Below are positions 32,041 through 42,370 of a stretch of DNA of 64,000 bases, piece by piece. The DNA comes from Prorocentrum cordatum (taxonomy: Eukaryota; Sar; Dinophyceae; Prorocentrales; Prorocentraceae). The stretch is from the NCBI GenBank assembly GCA_963575745.1, contig CAUYUJ010018871.1, positions 320,001-384,000 of the forward strand. Reading direction: 5' to 3'. The notes beneath the pieces were generated by a model, which was given only the letters and a program-made list of their open reading frames with translations, did no database searches and was not told the origin of the DNA. Numbering within the stretch: the first letter of the stretch is position 1; each line of letters opens with the position of its first letter. The translations under genes and the position numbers were made by a program.

Positions 32041-32136
32041 TGGTTTGTGCTTGCACGTGAAGGAAGTCAAGAGGGGTTTTCATTATGTCGCCCCTTTGGC
32101 TCCGCTCCTTCTTGCATCGCATAGCTTCTCTGGTCC
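32041..32136 (+). repeat. Split direct repeat A2
   Basis: 96 bp identical to A1 (25,628-25,723). Confidence 0.95.
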
Positions 32137-32200
32137 CCCGCCCCCCGAGCCCTCTCGAGCATGCGTGCACACTCATGCTCTGTCTCATTTTTCTCTCTGT

Positions 32201-32286
32201 GGTTGACGGTGCCTCACAGCTGAGCGCAAGGACGCGCAGCCGTTCGTTCATCTGTGTCCCCGCCTTGAAAAGATCTCGGGACGTCC
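32201..32286 (+). repeat. Split direct repeat B2 (right terminus)
   Basis: 86-bp partner of B1, ending GGGACGTCC. The flanking tandem array resumes with ATGTCTTGTGCGAAAC at 32,287. Confidence 0.95.
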
Positions 32287-34150
32287 ATGTCTTGTGCGAA
32301 ACGGGCCGGACCACCTTGCGCACGGCATCTCAGAGCTCAGAGTTGCGAGGATGTCTCAGGCGAGATGGGCCGGACCACCTCGCGCAGGGCATCTCGGAGC
32401 CCAGAGTTACGAGGATGTCTCAGGCGTAACGGGCTGGACCACCTCGCGCGCTGCATCTCGGACCCCAGAGTTGCGACGGTGTCTCGGGCGAAACGTGCTG
32501 CGAGGAAGTCTCAGGCGAAACGGGCCGGAGCACCTCGAGCGCGGCGTCTCAGAGCTCCGAGTTGCGTGGGCCTCCTGGGGCCTCCTGGTGACCTCCTGGG
32601 GTTTCCTCCTGGGCCTCCTGTGGCCTCCTGGACCCCACCTGGGGCTTCCTGAAGCCTCTTGGGGCTCCCAGGGGGGATATCTAACATGTGGCCGTCGGGG
32701 CCCCCCAAAATGGCTGGGGGGGGGGGCCACAAGAGCAGGAAAAATCAACGAATCGACACCGGATGTGTATTAACTTGACACGTTCTGATAGGGGGCCTCC
32801 TGGGAGCCTCCTGGGAATCTCCTGCGGACCCCTGGGGACTGTCCTGGGCGTCCTCTGGGGCCTCCTGGGGCTCCCAGGGTCCCACGGGGGATATGTAACA
32901 TGTGGTCTTCTGGGCCCCCAGGCTGGACCACCTCTTGCGCGGCATCTGGGAGCTCAGAGTTGCGAGAATGTCTTGTGCGAAACGGGCCGGACCAACCGGT
33001 GTCTCGGGCGAAACGTGTTGCGAGGAAGTCTCAGGCGAAACGGGCCGGACCACCTCGAGCGCGGCGTCTCAGAGCTCCGAGTTGCGGGGGCCTCCTGGTG
33101 CCTCCTGGGGCCTCCTGGGGACCTCCTGGGGCTTCCTCCTGGGCTTCCTGTAGCCTCCTGAATTCCACCTGGGGTTTCCTGAAGCCTCTTGGGGCTCCCA
33201 GGGGGGAATATCTAACCTGTAGCCGAGGGGGGGGCCACAAGAGCAGGGAAAATCAACGAATCGACACCGGATGTGTATTAACTTGACATGTTCTGATAGG
33301 GTGCCTCCTGGGAGCCTCCTGGGAATCTCCTGGAGACCCCTGGGGCCTGTCCTGGGCGTCCTGCGGCCTCCTGAAGTTCTCTGGGGCCTCCTGGGGCTCC
33401 CAGGGTCCCAGAGGGGATATGTAACATGTGGTCTTCTGGGCCCCCAGGCTAGACCACCTCTTGCGCGGCATCTGGGAGCTCAGAGTTGCGAGAATGTCTT
33501 GTGCGAAACAGGCCGGACCACCTTGCGCACGGCATCTCAGAGCTCAGAGTTGCGAGGATGTCTCAGGCGAGACGGGCCAGACCACCTCGCGCAGGGCATC
33601 TCAGAGCTCAGAAGTTCGAGGATGTCTCAGGCGGGCTCCCAGGGTCCCAGGGGGGATATGTAACATGTGGTCTTCTGGGCCCCCAGGCTGGACCACCTCT
33701 TGCGCGGCATCCGGGACCTCAGAGTTGCGAGAATGTCTTGTGCGAAACAGGCCGGACCACCATGAGCACGGCATCTCAGAGCTCAGAGATGCGAGGATGT
33801 CTCAGGCGAGACGGGCCGGACCACCTCGCGCAGGGCATCTCAGAGTTCAGAAGTTGCGGGGATGTCTCAGGCGAGACGGGCCGGACCACCTCTCGCGCGG
33901 CATCTCAGAGCTCAGAGTTTCGAGGATGTCTCAGGCGAAACGGCCCAGACCACCTCTCGCACGGCACCTCGGGGCTCAGAGTTTCGAGGATGTCTCAAGC
34001 GAAACGGCCCGGACCACCTCTCGCGCGGCGTCCTGGAGCGCAACTTTTCGAGGATGTCTCAGGCGAAACGGCCAATCCCGGCCAACTCAGAAACGAGAGT
34101 TGTGAGGATGTCTCAAGCGAAACGGCCCGGACCATCAAATTTTTGTGAGG
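32287..34150 (+). repeat. ~62-67-bp tandem array with higher-order repeat, right half
   Basis: Continuation of the array at 24,335-25,627. The marker AAATCAACGAATCGACACCG recurs at 32,739 and 33,248. Removing the 6,659-bp DIRS/PAT element puts 25,383 and 32,739 about 697 bp apart, close to the 675-bp spacing on the left. From 33,780 the array is simple units every 62-67 bp, ending near 34,150. Confidence 0.9.
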
Positions 34151-34761
34151 ATGTCCTTGCTTCCACTTCCTTCGGCCAGAGTTAGCTTCTATCACAACAG
34201 CACCCCGTTCAGCAAGCTGTTTGGGGAAAAGCTCATTCGAGCAGGTCCCAATCGACAACCGCTGATTCAGCAGTGGGGCGCCCTGGCCCAACCTGCCCCT
34301 TCTCGTCCTCCTCCTCCTCCTCTTCCTCCTCCTTCTCCTCCTCTTCCTCTTTGTTTCCTCGATCCCCCCATCTGCGTCTCCTCCTCCTTCTCCCCTCATA
34401 TGTGCAAGAGCCAGAGCACGCGTGCCATTTGATTGGGAACATGACTTATCGCCTTCTCGCGGCCCTCCTCGGATCGTTTCGCACAAAGTTGCCCCAAGGG
34501 CTCTTTTGAACTGTATGGTAGCACCCGGGACGTGTTCTGGCCTCTCTCGACGCTGGGGCCCGAGTCTGTGACTTAGTGATCGGTTTCAGCCAGTCCTACG
34601 GATGGGGCCAGGAGGTCCTCCAGAGGAGGTCCAGAAGTGCTGGATGGATTTTGGGAGGCGTCCATCCGACGACGACGACGACGAAGACGACGAAACGACG
34701 AAGTTGACGACGACGACGACGACGACAACGACGGCGCGCCCCAAGAGGCGACGACGACATC

Positions 34762-34795
<34 letters not shown>

Positions 34796-35065
34796 CACGC
34801 CCCAAGAGGCTCCCTAAGACGCCCCAAAAACCATGTTTCCAGAAGACCTTCTGGGAACCCGATTCATCAGGCCTCCGCCCCCTACGCAATCATCTTCTCC
34901 AACTTTCAGGAACACGGATTGACACGCATGGCGTTCTCATTGCCCATGATGCGTTTAGCGTTATGGACGCTTCTTCATCCACTACTTTCGTGGATCAGTG
35001 AGCTCGTCAAGGCCTGGGGCCTGCTAGAACCTGAGCGCGCGCGAAGTGCGCGCGATGGTTCTTGT
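34150..35065. other. Unassigned stretch with CTC and (GAC)n runs
   Basis: It contains a CTC-rich stretch (34,300-34,390), a (GAC)n tract (34,665-34,795) and an imperfect hairpin TTTCCAGAAG ACC TTCTGGGAA at 34,835-34,857. No gene is supported. Confidence 0.6.
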
Positions 35066-35069
35066 ATAT

Positions 35070-35213
35070 ATATACACATGTATACATATACATATAGCTA
35101 TATATATATGTGTATATATATATCATGTATGAATGTATGAAAGTATGTATGTATGTATGCATGCATGCATATATGTATGTATGTATGGATGTATGTAATG
35201 CATGTATGTATGT

Positions 35214-35244
<31 letters not shown>

Positions 35245-35255
35245 TTTGTATGTAC
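35070..35255 (+). repeat. (TATG/GGAT)n array
   Basis: TATATA and GTATGTAT units, then GGATGGATGGAT. Confidence 0.9.
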
Positions 35256-35264
35256 GTCTACCTT

Positions 35265-35355
35265 GTGCAATCGATGTTGTGCAATGTATGGTGTGCTATA
35301 TACGTGGTGCCATATTTGTTGTGCACCTTATGTGTTGCAACCTATGTGGTACAAT
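35265..35355 (+). repeat. ~16-bp TTGTGCAATCTATGTGG-like repeat
   Basis: About six degenerate units (TTGTGCAATG, GTGGTGCCATA, TTGTGCACCTTATG, TTGCAACCTATGTGG). Related to 2,975-3,110 (reverse) and 45,795-45,850. Confidence 0.6.
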
Positions 35356-35594
35356 ATGGAATGGCCTTCGGCCCATCCCGCCAGCGTCCTTGGGTTGTGG
35401 GTCGGGGTCCTCGTGGATGCTCTTTGGGGACTATTAGGAGAGCTCTCGGGGGCCTATGGGGGGCTGTTTTTTTCCATACCTAGGCTCTGCCTAGCAGGGT
35501 TCTTACTCTCTGGGTTTAAAGGGGCCGGGCAGTGGAAAGCGCCCCGGGCGGTTCCCCCAGTATCCGCCCCGCGGTTCCCCCAGTTGCGCCCCCT

Positions 35595-36062
35595 TAGCTT
35601 AGCGTTGCTTATCTCATCTTAGCATAGCTTAACTTAGCTTAGCCTAGCCTAGCTTAGTTTAGCTTAGCTTAGCTTAGCCTAGCCTAGCTTAGTTTAACTT
35701 AGCTTAGCTCAGCTTAGCTTGGCGCAGCGCAGCGCAGCATTCGCATAGCATAGCATGTCATAGCATAGCATAGCATCGCATAGCGCAGCATAGCATAGTG
35801 CAGCATAACATAACATAACATAGCACAGTATAGCGCAGCATAGCTTAGCATAGCACAGCGCAGCATAGCATAGCATAGCATAGCATAGCATAGCATAGCA
35901 TAGCATAGGGCAGCATAGCATACCACAGCATAGCATAGCGCAGCACAGCATAACATAGCATAGCATAGCATGGCATAGCGCAGCATATCATAGCATAGCA
36001 TAGCATTGCATGGATAGCATAGCATAGCCTAGCCTAGCATAGCATAGCGCAGCATAGCATAT
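35595..36062 (+). repeat. Pentanucleotide array (TTAGC)n to (CATAG)n, left part
   Basis: CTTAGCTTAG units up to about 35,735, then GCATAGCATAG units with GCGCAG variants. The array is interrupted by the Copia element and resumes at 44,770. Confidence 0.95.
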
Positions 36063-36369
36063 TCTGATTGCTGATCTGATGCTTTTGCATTCCCGCTGGC
36101 TAGCGGACCAAATCAACTTGCTGTTCGCGGGGGCTCAGTCGAGCCCAGTACGATAGCTAAAGTTAAAAGGGCCGGCCTTGAGAGCCCAAATACGGCGACG
36201 GGCATAAACAGTGCACGGAGACGGAGCGATAGGAAACAGGGTAAGGAAAACAGTGAGAGGCTAGGCTGGCGGGCCCCCAGAGGGCCACAAGGCTTGCTAG
36301 CAACAGGCTCAGGTCTCACGCACTTGGTCCCCAGAGGCCTCACGTAGATCTCCCCTGGGGAATCTCAGA
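36063..36369 (-). repeat. Copia 3' LTR
   Basis: 307 bp. Its inner side on the minus strand follows a purine-rich run (AAAGTAAAAGTCAAGAG), a candidate polypurine tract at 36,370-36,390. Confidence 0.9.
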
Positions 36370-36412
36370 CTCTTGACTTTTACTTTGTAGCCTCGAACGT
36401 CACGACCTCGTC

Positions 36413-38700
36413 TCACTCAGCAAAACGAACACCTGCAGCAACTGACTCACGTCTAGCTTTGTGTTCGGCACTCCTGTCGGGCTTCTCGGACTTCCTCGCG
36501 GCTCTCTGTGCTCTTTTCTTTTCTTTGATACGTACCGCTGCCGAATCCTGTTGGATAGTCAAACGGTTCGTTCTTAAGTAGTGTCGGAAATACTCCAAGT
36601 CCACGCCCTCTTTCGTCAAAATATCTGATAGATTCTGCATACCGTCAACCCACCGCAATTCTGTATTCGGTTGTCTCAAAGCCTCCTTCAACAAAGCACC
36701 TTCGATGGCCATACGCCGGTCACGACTTAAGCCAGAACCTGCCTTGGCCAAATAATCACACACACTGATCTGGCATCCGTGAGAAACAAACGCGAACGCT
36801 GCACCACAATATTCTGCCAGCTCTTGAGATCCAGCTTGTTGTTGATAACCTCTTCGAGTAGAACACACAACCGCTCTCCAGCTTCAAGCGAATCTGCTAA
36901 GTGGGATGCCTCCGCTGCTAACGCACTCCTGCACACGCGCTGAGTCGATTTCGAACTATAGTCCATCATCGCAGCCTTGACCAACTTACCACTGAGCACC
37001 TCTTCCTCGGCAATGAACAGCATATGACCTCCGATGCTCTTGTACTTGCTGATATCGTCGCTCTCCGGGCTACCGTTCGCGTGTCCAGAACCGCACATGA
37101 TGACCACCACCGCCTTGGACAAGTCGGTCCCCGTCGGAAACTTCTGGATGTAGTCCGCGCCTCGCTCCCCGTCGTTGATAGCCTTGTTGACCTTCACTAG
37201 ATCCGCCGCGCACGGTGCCACCATAGCTCGTTGCGCTTGTCCTGCTTGGAATGCTAGATCCGCTCGTAGCTGTCGCGCCAGCCAGGAGATCTCGCCCGTG
37301 GCCTTTCGCAGTGAAGTGATCTCCGTCTCGTTGAGCGGGCTGGCAAGCTCCTTCCGTCGATCTCTTGGTATAGTCACGCCCTTCATGTTCAGGCTGTAGC
37401 CCTTCATCTCGACGCCGACTTCGCCGTTCGTCATCCTCTTGATCTCGCGACCTCGGAAAACAAACTCCTCCTTCTGCCACTTCGAGAATTTTAATTTCCC
37501 CCTCGTACACTTGAAGGCTATCTTCTCGAACTCTGCAAGAATACCCGCAAACAGATCATCTACATGAGTGCACAGAATCCCAACCAGCTTGCCACTGTCA
37601 TCTCTGAAATAAAATAGAGCTGGTTCCAGAACTGATTGGACCCATCCATCCTTCTCCAAGACTTCACAAAAAGCCAACCAAAATAAACGTGCCGCCTCTG
37701 CGAAACCGTAGATCGCCTTCTCGGCCTTCAGGAGCTGTCTGGGATGTAGTCCAGGAAGTCCCCCATCGGAGCTGGCTGATGTAAACCCCACGTCCAATCC
37801 CGCGTCCAGAAAAGTAGGCATCCTTGACATCGCCGCAACTCATGATCACGTTGGTACTTACAATCACAAGAAGAACCATCGCCTCCGCGAGCTTCGATGC
37901 TGTAGGTGCGTCCCTCTGGTATTCTCCAAGACTCTTGTCCTTGAAACCTTGAACCACCATCCTCGACTTCGCCTCGAATCCACCTTCAACGGTCCCCATC
38001 GCTCTTGTTCGTCCTGACCCACTTGGCCGGGATGATGAGGTCGCTCTTTGTTTTCCAGATCCTCTCGCTCTCCGCCACGTTGAGGGTCTCGCAAGCGTCT
38101 AAGTCTTGCCACGACTTCCACTCCTTCTCGTCTGAACCTCCAGGTCCTGTGAACATCCTGCGCTGCTCCTCATTGAGCTCCTTCAACTTCAGCTCCTTTC
38201 TGCCCTTCTCCGCGGTAGTCTGGCCGACTTGGCAGGCGTACTCAAACTCGTTCCTCTCCACTCCGAAGCCTAGCACCTCCTTGCTGATGCCGCGCTCCTC
38301 GTAGAAAGTCCGATTTACCTCGTAGGTCACGTAGGCCGCCTCCAGCATGTGATCGCTGTCGTCGTAGACATTGAACGCCGCCTCCTGATCCTTCCGACTC
38401 TCTCGAATCGAATGAGGTACATCATCGAGTAGCCGTTGTCGTTTAGTTTTTCGTTTTCCTGCTTCATCTGTTGACCTAGCCTTCACCCCCTTCGACGGAT
38501 CGTCGAGTGGCGCACCGCGTACAGGTACTGAATGATAGTCGTGTAGATCTGGATCCCAATCTTCTCCCATTGGAACTTCCTCCGATTGAATCGTCTGCTA
38601 AACGAAATCCTTCACGGCCTCTTCCTGCTCGCCCCGCTGTTCTGGTTGTCGAACTGCTGGCTCCTCAGGTACAGGTGGTCCGTCCTGTCGAAGTGATTAT
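36413..38700 (-). pseudogene. Copia reverse transcriptase and RNase H, frameshifted
   Basis: Four minus-strand blocks. (1) 38,570-37,990: EKEWKSWQDLDACETLNVAE and DLIIPAKWVRTNKSDG, the RT entry. (2) 37,999-37,830: EAKSRMVVQGFKDKSLGEYQ, RDAPTASKLAEAM, motif A SCGDVKDAYFSGRG. (3) 37,830-36,760: KAEKAIYGFAEAARLFW, motif C ILCTHVDDLFAG at about 37,560, and RNase H pieces DYSSKSTQRVCRSALAAEAS. (4) 36,790-36,413: SVCDYLAKAGSGLSRDRRMA, RWVDGMQNLSDILTKEG. The shift between blocks 3 and 4 lies in a GTGTGTGTG run and fits a 2-bp slippage insertion. Confidence 0.88.
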
Positions 38701-38705
38701 GGTAC

Positions 38706-40643
38706 TTATTGTTGCCCTGCTGCTTCTGGCTGTGGTGCTGGAACTTCTTCCTTCTCACTCGGCTGCGGCACCTCTGGTGGCGGCGCCTCTGGAGGTGGCT
38801 GCGCTGCCGCTGGCTCTGGCTGCACAGGAACTCTGTCTTCACGAAAGTCAGGTGGCACTGGCCGCCGTCGTAGGTCTATGAACCCGCTGCCTCCTGCGAC
38901 TCCCGCAGCGTCGATCAAATTCGCCTCCCGCGCCGTCGCAAGCCAGGCCCTGACCTCCTCATCTGAAGCCTTTGCGAGATACTTCCGTGCACAAGCGATT
39001 GTGATGCCCCGGTGCACGATCCAGATAGCGTGCTTGCCCTCGTGGCCGATGACTCTCGCAACTCCCCTCCAGTTGATGACGCTCTCGGGTCTCTTCCCTT
39101 GCTCCCTCTGGTCGTAGTAGAACACCCAGTCGCCAACATTGAAAGGTCCTCGCTCTGGTCGTACTTGTCGAAGTTCTGCCCGCTTGATGGCGTCCTCATT
39201 TGCCACCTTCGCATGTGCTTCTGGTGTTGCTTGCCGTAGTGCAACTTTCCTTGCGAACTGTGATGTTGGTGTCGCTGATGCGGCCACTGCTCCAATGCGC
39301 TGCACCTCGCCATCGTCCATCAAGTCTGCTGGTAGCCGTATATTTCGACCAAGTACCCACTGCGCTGGTGAGAAACCCGATCTTCTACTCAAGGAATTCT
39401 TCACCTGTTTGATCTCGATCACCGCCTTGAAGACGTCCTCGCGACCTGCTACCTGCTTGGCCCAAAAGACTCTCCTCCACATGGCTCGGCAGAGATCTCC
39501 ATGACGCTCAACCCTGGCGATGCGCCATGCTGCCGCCTTGGCAGCTGAGTCGAAGCGGCAGCCGCGATTCGCGATGTACTCGGAGAAACTGCCAAGGAAG
39601 CTCTTGGCCCTGTCCACGATGACTCCAACCTCAGGCTCACAAGCCCATGAAGCCCAACACAACTCACAGGTCTCCAGGATGGTACTCGAACTTGCCATCT
39701 TGTGAACTTCTCCCAACAACGCAACGACTTGAAATGAACAACCCAAGCATATGATGTTGATAAATTGCCATTCAGCTTGATCGGCGTCCATCTCGGCAAA
39801 GGTGTCGAACCCGACCACGACGTTGAACTCGTCCACTGTAGGTAACTTGCTCGGTCTAGCCAGTGGTGGTCGCCTGGTTCGTTCGCAATGTTCGCAGCGA
39901 AGTAATCTGCATGTCTTGATTGCTGTCTCCGACGCCCTCGAAATATGCAACGCCCTTAACATTTCCACCTTTGAAGCGTGACCCAGATTCTCGTGAAGTC
40001 GTCCGATTGCCATCTTAAGCTCTCGTGGTAGCTGATCCCAACGCTGCTGCCGGGTCGCCTCCTTATCCTTCTCCTCGTCCTCCGCCTCGCCGATCTGCGC
40101 GCCGCACACCATAATTAGAATGTCCGCACCTGCGATCTTCATGACTCTCTGCTTTGGTGACAAGCTCGCCCAGTCTTCCCATCCGAGTTCTTGCCGCATT
40201 CCTCGTTCGCTTCGGGCGCAGGCTGTCCGAAGAGGTGCTTGCGACGCGTGAAGATGAGGTTGCACCGATAGCAGCGCGCGCGGGCTGCGTCTGATCATCA
40301 GCAGCTTAACCGTCGCATTCGTCTCCTCGAGCTTCCCGATCTGTGCCGCCCGCTCGTCCACTGATGGCCACAACAGGGCGAGTGGCGTCAGAAAATCCGC
40401 GAAGTTGTTGGTGATCTCCATCACCTTGTCCGACTTCTTCTTCTGCATGGTGATCCAGCCTCCTCTTCGAGTGACTCGTCGTCGTAGACCGCCAACTCCC
40501 CCGAGTAGCTTCGGACCTCTCTTCGCTTTCTTTGCCGGTGGTGCTTCGATTCCATCTTCACTTCCTGCTGGGTAGCTCCTCTCCATGTGACCTGTGGCCA
40601 AAGCGGTAGCGCTGTCGAGCTCGATCTTTTGACGTAGTCCTTC
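38706..40643 (-). CDS. Copia integrase with C-terminal SH3-like domain
   Basis: Part of an 880-codon frame (41,348 to 38,706). Zinc-binding HHCC: RLHENLGHAS ... CRLLRCEHCER. Catalytic core: first Asp in VVVGFDTFAEMD, second in GVIVDRAKSF, Glu in RIARVERHG, with 64 residues from first to second Asp and 34 residues between the second Asp and Glu, near the usual D,D(35)E. The tail has FNVGDWVFYYDQREQGKRPE and GVARVIGHEGKHAIWIVHRG, a Copia-type C-terminal DNA-binding module. It ends in a Pro/Glu-rich stretch and a stop at 38,706. This domain has an uninterrupted frame. Confidence 0.88.
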   Translation of the reverse strand, partial: EGLRQKIELDSATALATGHMERSYPAGSEDGIEAPPAKKAKRGPKLLGGVGGLRRRVTRRGGWITMQKKKSDKVMEITNNFADFLTPLALLWPSVDERAAQIGKLEETNATVKLLMIRRSPRALLSVQPHLHASQAPLRTACARSERGMRQELGWEDWASLSPKQRVMKIAGADILIMVCGAQIGEAEDEEKDKEATRQQRWDQLPRELKMAIGRLHENLGHASKVEMLRALHISRASETAIKTCRLLRCEHCERTRRPPLARPSKLPTVDEFNVVVGFDTFAEMDADQAEWQFINIICLGCSFQVVALLGEVHKMASSSTILETCELCWASWACEPEVGVIVDRAKSFLGSFSEYIANRGCRFDSAAKAAAWRIARVERHGDLCRAMWRRVFWAKQVAGREDVFKAVIEIKQVKNSLSRRSGFSPAQWVLGRNIRLPADLMDDGEVQRIGAVAASATPTSQFARKVALRQATPEAHAKVANEDAIKRAELRQVRPERGPFNVGDWVFYYDQREQGKRPESVINWRGVARVIGHEGKHAIWIVHRGITIACARKYLAKASDEEVRAWLATAREANLIDAAGVAGGSGFIDLRRRPVPPDFREDRVPVQPEPAAAQPPPEAPPPEVPQPSEKEEVPAPQPEAAGQQ

Positions 40644-41267
40644 ACATGTTGCAGCTGCCATCCTCGGTGGGTAAGCCGCTACATGAGCTGCTCGCTTCCC
40701 AACTGAGTTGTTGCCCTCCACCATCTCATGAGGCCCCTTGCACTTGCAAGGCATGGCCAACTTGTTCAGGATGCACTGGCTGTTGGTAAGGTAGCCGCTG
40801 AGCTTCTGAATGGGTGTTCCGCTGTCCACGTCCTTCTTGCCAAACCCACACTGAGCACCTGAAGCAAGCCATGCCCCAGTTAACCAAAACACTTCCGCCA
40901 ACACTCCCTTGCACTTCCAAGAAGCCGCTGACCATGGCTGTTCTGCAAGAACGTATCGACCATGCTGTAAACGACGAATGCAGATTCTTCGCACCAAACG
41001 CAAGACTTGGATCCCAGTGGCCCCCCGCAGAGTCTCCCAGTCGATCGCCGGGCACATGTTCGTCATAACTGACCAAATTCTGCCATCAAACGCCACGATA
41101 GTCAAAACCGGGCCGTGCTCCTCTAAGATACTGAACAACAACTTCTCGCCGTCTGCCGTCAGCAAATCGTATCCGTCTACCTTGTCTAACGGCTGGGAAT
41201 TCGTCCATCCGAAATTTGCCGATCTGATTCGTGTAATTCTGAAGGTACCACCCCAAGGCTCGAAAAT
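40644..41267 (-). CDS. Methyltransferase-like domain between Copia protease and integrase (degenerate)
   Basis: Residues ~28-235 of the 880-codon frame. Order: FEPWGGTFRITRIRS (SAM-site-like Gly region), PLDKVDGYDLL, LTIVAFDGRIWSVMTNM (where a PC motif would sit), RYVLAEQPWSAASW (ENP-like), AQCGFGKKD, CKCKGPHEMVEGN, AHVAAYPPRM. The same succession occurs in the DIRS/PAT element (DCFSGKGGAG, APPCGPWT, CILEHPVNSR, DQCQEGARW, SGRPHIVLEGN, AAYPPAL). The catalytic PC is absent here, so I expect no methyl transfer. It may be a structural or DNA-binding remnant. Family assignment is inference from motif order. Confidence 0.55.
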
Positions 41268-41320
41268 CATCGTCGTCTTGAAACCTTGCGTGGCTATATT
41301 TTCGGCTACCTGCGCAATGA

Positions 41321-42370
41321 TTATGTTCGAAATTTTCGGATTACCCAAGTGTGCTTCTCCTGCGCAATGATTATGTTCGAAACTTTCGTGAGCTCCTCTG
41401 TCCGCCTCTTCGTGAGTTCTCCGCGTAGGTCTCCTGCTCTGACGCCTCTCGAAGCCAGTGAGATATCCGAGCTGCAGCGAAACGTGGGCGACGATCGTGA
41501 CGCGCCCGATTCCGAGCCAGAGCGGGTCGTAAATTCCGAGTTGTGGCGACGAGGGTCATTCGGATCCACAGTCGCACCATCGGAGTTCAACGAGATGTCG
41601 AAATCGTCGTCGTGGCAATCCGTCTCTAAGAATGCGTAGCCCCGCTTCACGATCTCCAGGTCGTTCGCGTAGTGGACTAGTGCATCTCCTCGGGTTGACG
41701 TCAGGTCCATCCTCTGCGCCCCTGCGCTCTCGCCATCACCGAACTGCGACACGTCGATCCCCAGGTGAGGGGTCTTTTGCATCTTGATGAGCGCCACGGT
41801 GATGCCCAGCGCGGTGAGCTCAAGCTTCCTCGTCTTCATGTGGATGTGGCCGTCAAGCATCTCGAGAGCTGGTATCGACAACAGCAGTGGCGTCTGTCCC
41901 GTAGGTATCTCCGTTGAGTGTGCCTCGCCGCGGTAGCCGCCGATGCCTATCGGAATGATCCAGACCTCGCCCTTTTGCTCGGTGCCGCTCGCGAAGGTGA
42001 AGAGCCTATAGTTGCTGGTTGGCCGGCACGCCAAGCCAGGTGGTAGAAATCGTTCGAAATGTTGTCTCCAGTGCTTGCTGTGCACGCAAAGGGTGCATGC
42101 AGCGTCGACCAGCGCCACGGCGTCGAAGTCGACTGAGTGAAACGTGCTGTCGTTGGCGACCACGAAGGCTGCCTTAGACTTCCCCAGCTGGTCGTTGAAG
42201 CTGTGCTCATCCCCAGCGTTGAACAAGATGAGCTTGCGCTTGTCGAGCTGCTCGGCCGCAAACTCGAAGGGCGTCTCCAAAATGGGCGCCTCCGTCCTTG
42301 ACCCAGGAAGCTCCCCGAACTTTGCGGGGAACGTCGAGCTCCCTCCTTGGCCCTGCCCACGCTTAGGCAC
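41321..42370 (-). CDS. Copia aspartic protease region
   Basis: 350-codon frame. The protease-like stretch is FDAVALVDAACTLCVHSKHW (catalytic Asp at about 42,106; DAA where retropepsins have DSG/DTG), then YRLFTFASGTEQKGEVWIIP and TGQTPLLLSIPALEMLDGHI, typical of the flap and C-terminal strands of Copia proteases. The frame changes at both ends: from the gag frame near 42,370 and into the 880-codon frame near 41,340. It would mature Gag-Pol. The DAA triad is a possible loss of function or a lineage variant. Confidence 0.7.
   Translation of the reverse strand: MPKRGQGQGGSSTFPAKFGELPGSRTEAPILETPFEFAAEQLDKRKLILFNAGDEHSFNDQLGKSKAAFVVANDSTFHSVDFDAVALVDAACTLCVHSKHWRQHFERFLPPGLACRPTSNYRLFTFASGTEQKGEVWIIPIGIGGYRGEAHSTEIPTGQTPLLLSIPALEMLDGHIHMKTRKLELTALGITVALIKMQKTPHLGIDVSQFGDGESAGAQRMDLTSTRGDALVHYANDLEIVKRGYAFLETDCHDDDFDISLNSDGATVDPNDPRRHNSEFTTRSGSESGASRSSPTFRCSSDISLASRGVRAGDLRGELTKRRTEELTKVSNIIIAQEKHTWVIRKFRT

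Larger units (their letters stand above)
25628..32286 (+). mobile_element. DIRS/PAT-type tyrosine-recombinase retrotransposon with split direct repeats
   Basis: Complete element of 6,659 bp. The termini follow the A1-ORFs-B1-A2-B2 plan of PAT/Ngaro-class elements: A1 25,628-25,723 and A2 32,041-32,136 are identical over 96 bp, and B1 31,955-32,040 and B2 32,201-32,286 differ at one of 86 positions. B1 joins A2 directly, as expected for the circle-junction template. Flanks GCGAGA | ATGTCTTG rejoin into the uninterrupted array unit seen at about 33,485, so there is no target-site duplication. Internal genes: ORF1, RT/RNase H/methyltransferase-like frame, and an overlapping tyrosine-recombinase-like ORF. 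Near-identical repeats imply a recent insertion. Confidence 0.9.

Noticed and set aside
25628-32136. Reading A1/A2 as ordinary LTRs
   Set aside because: There is no target duplication, no integrase, B1-A2 are fused, and a recombinase-like ORF is present, which fits split direct repeats better.
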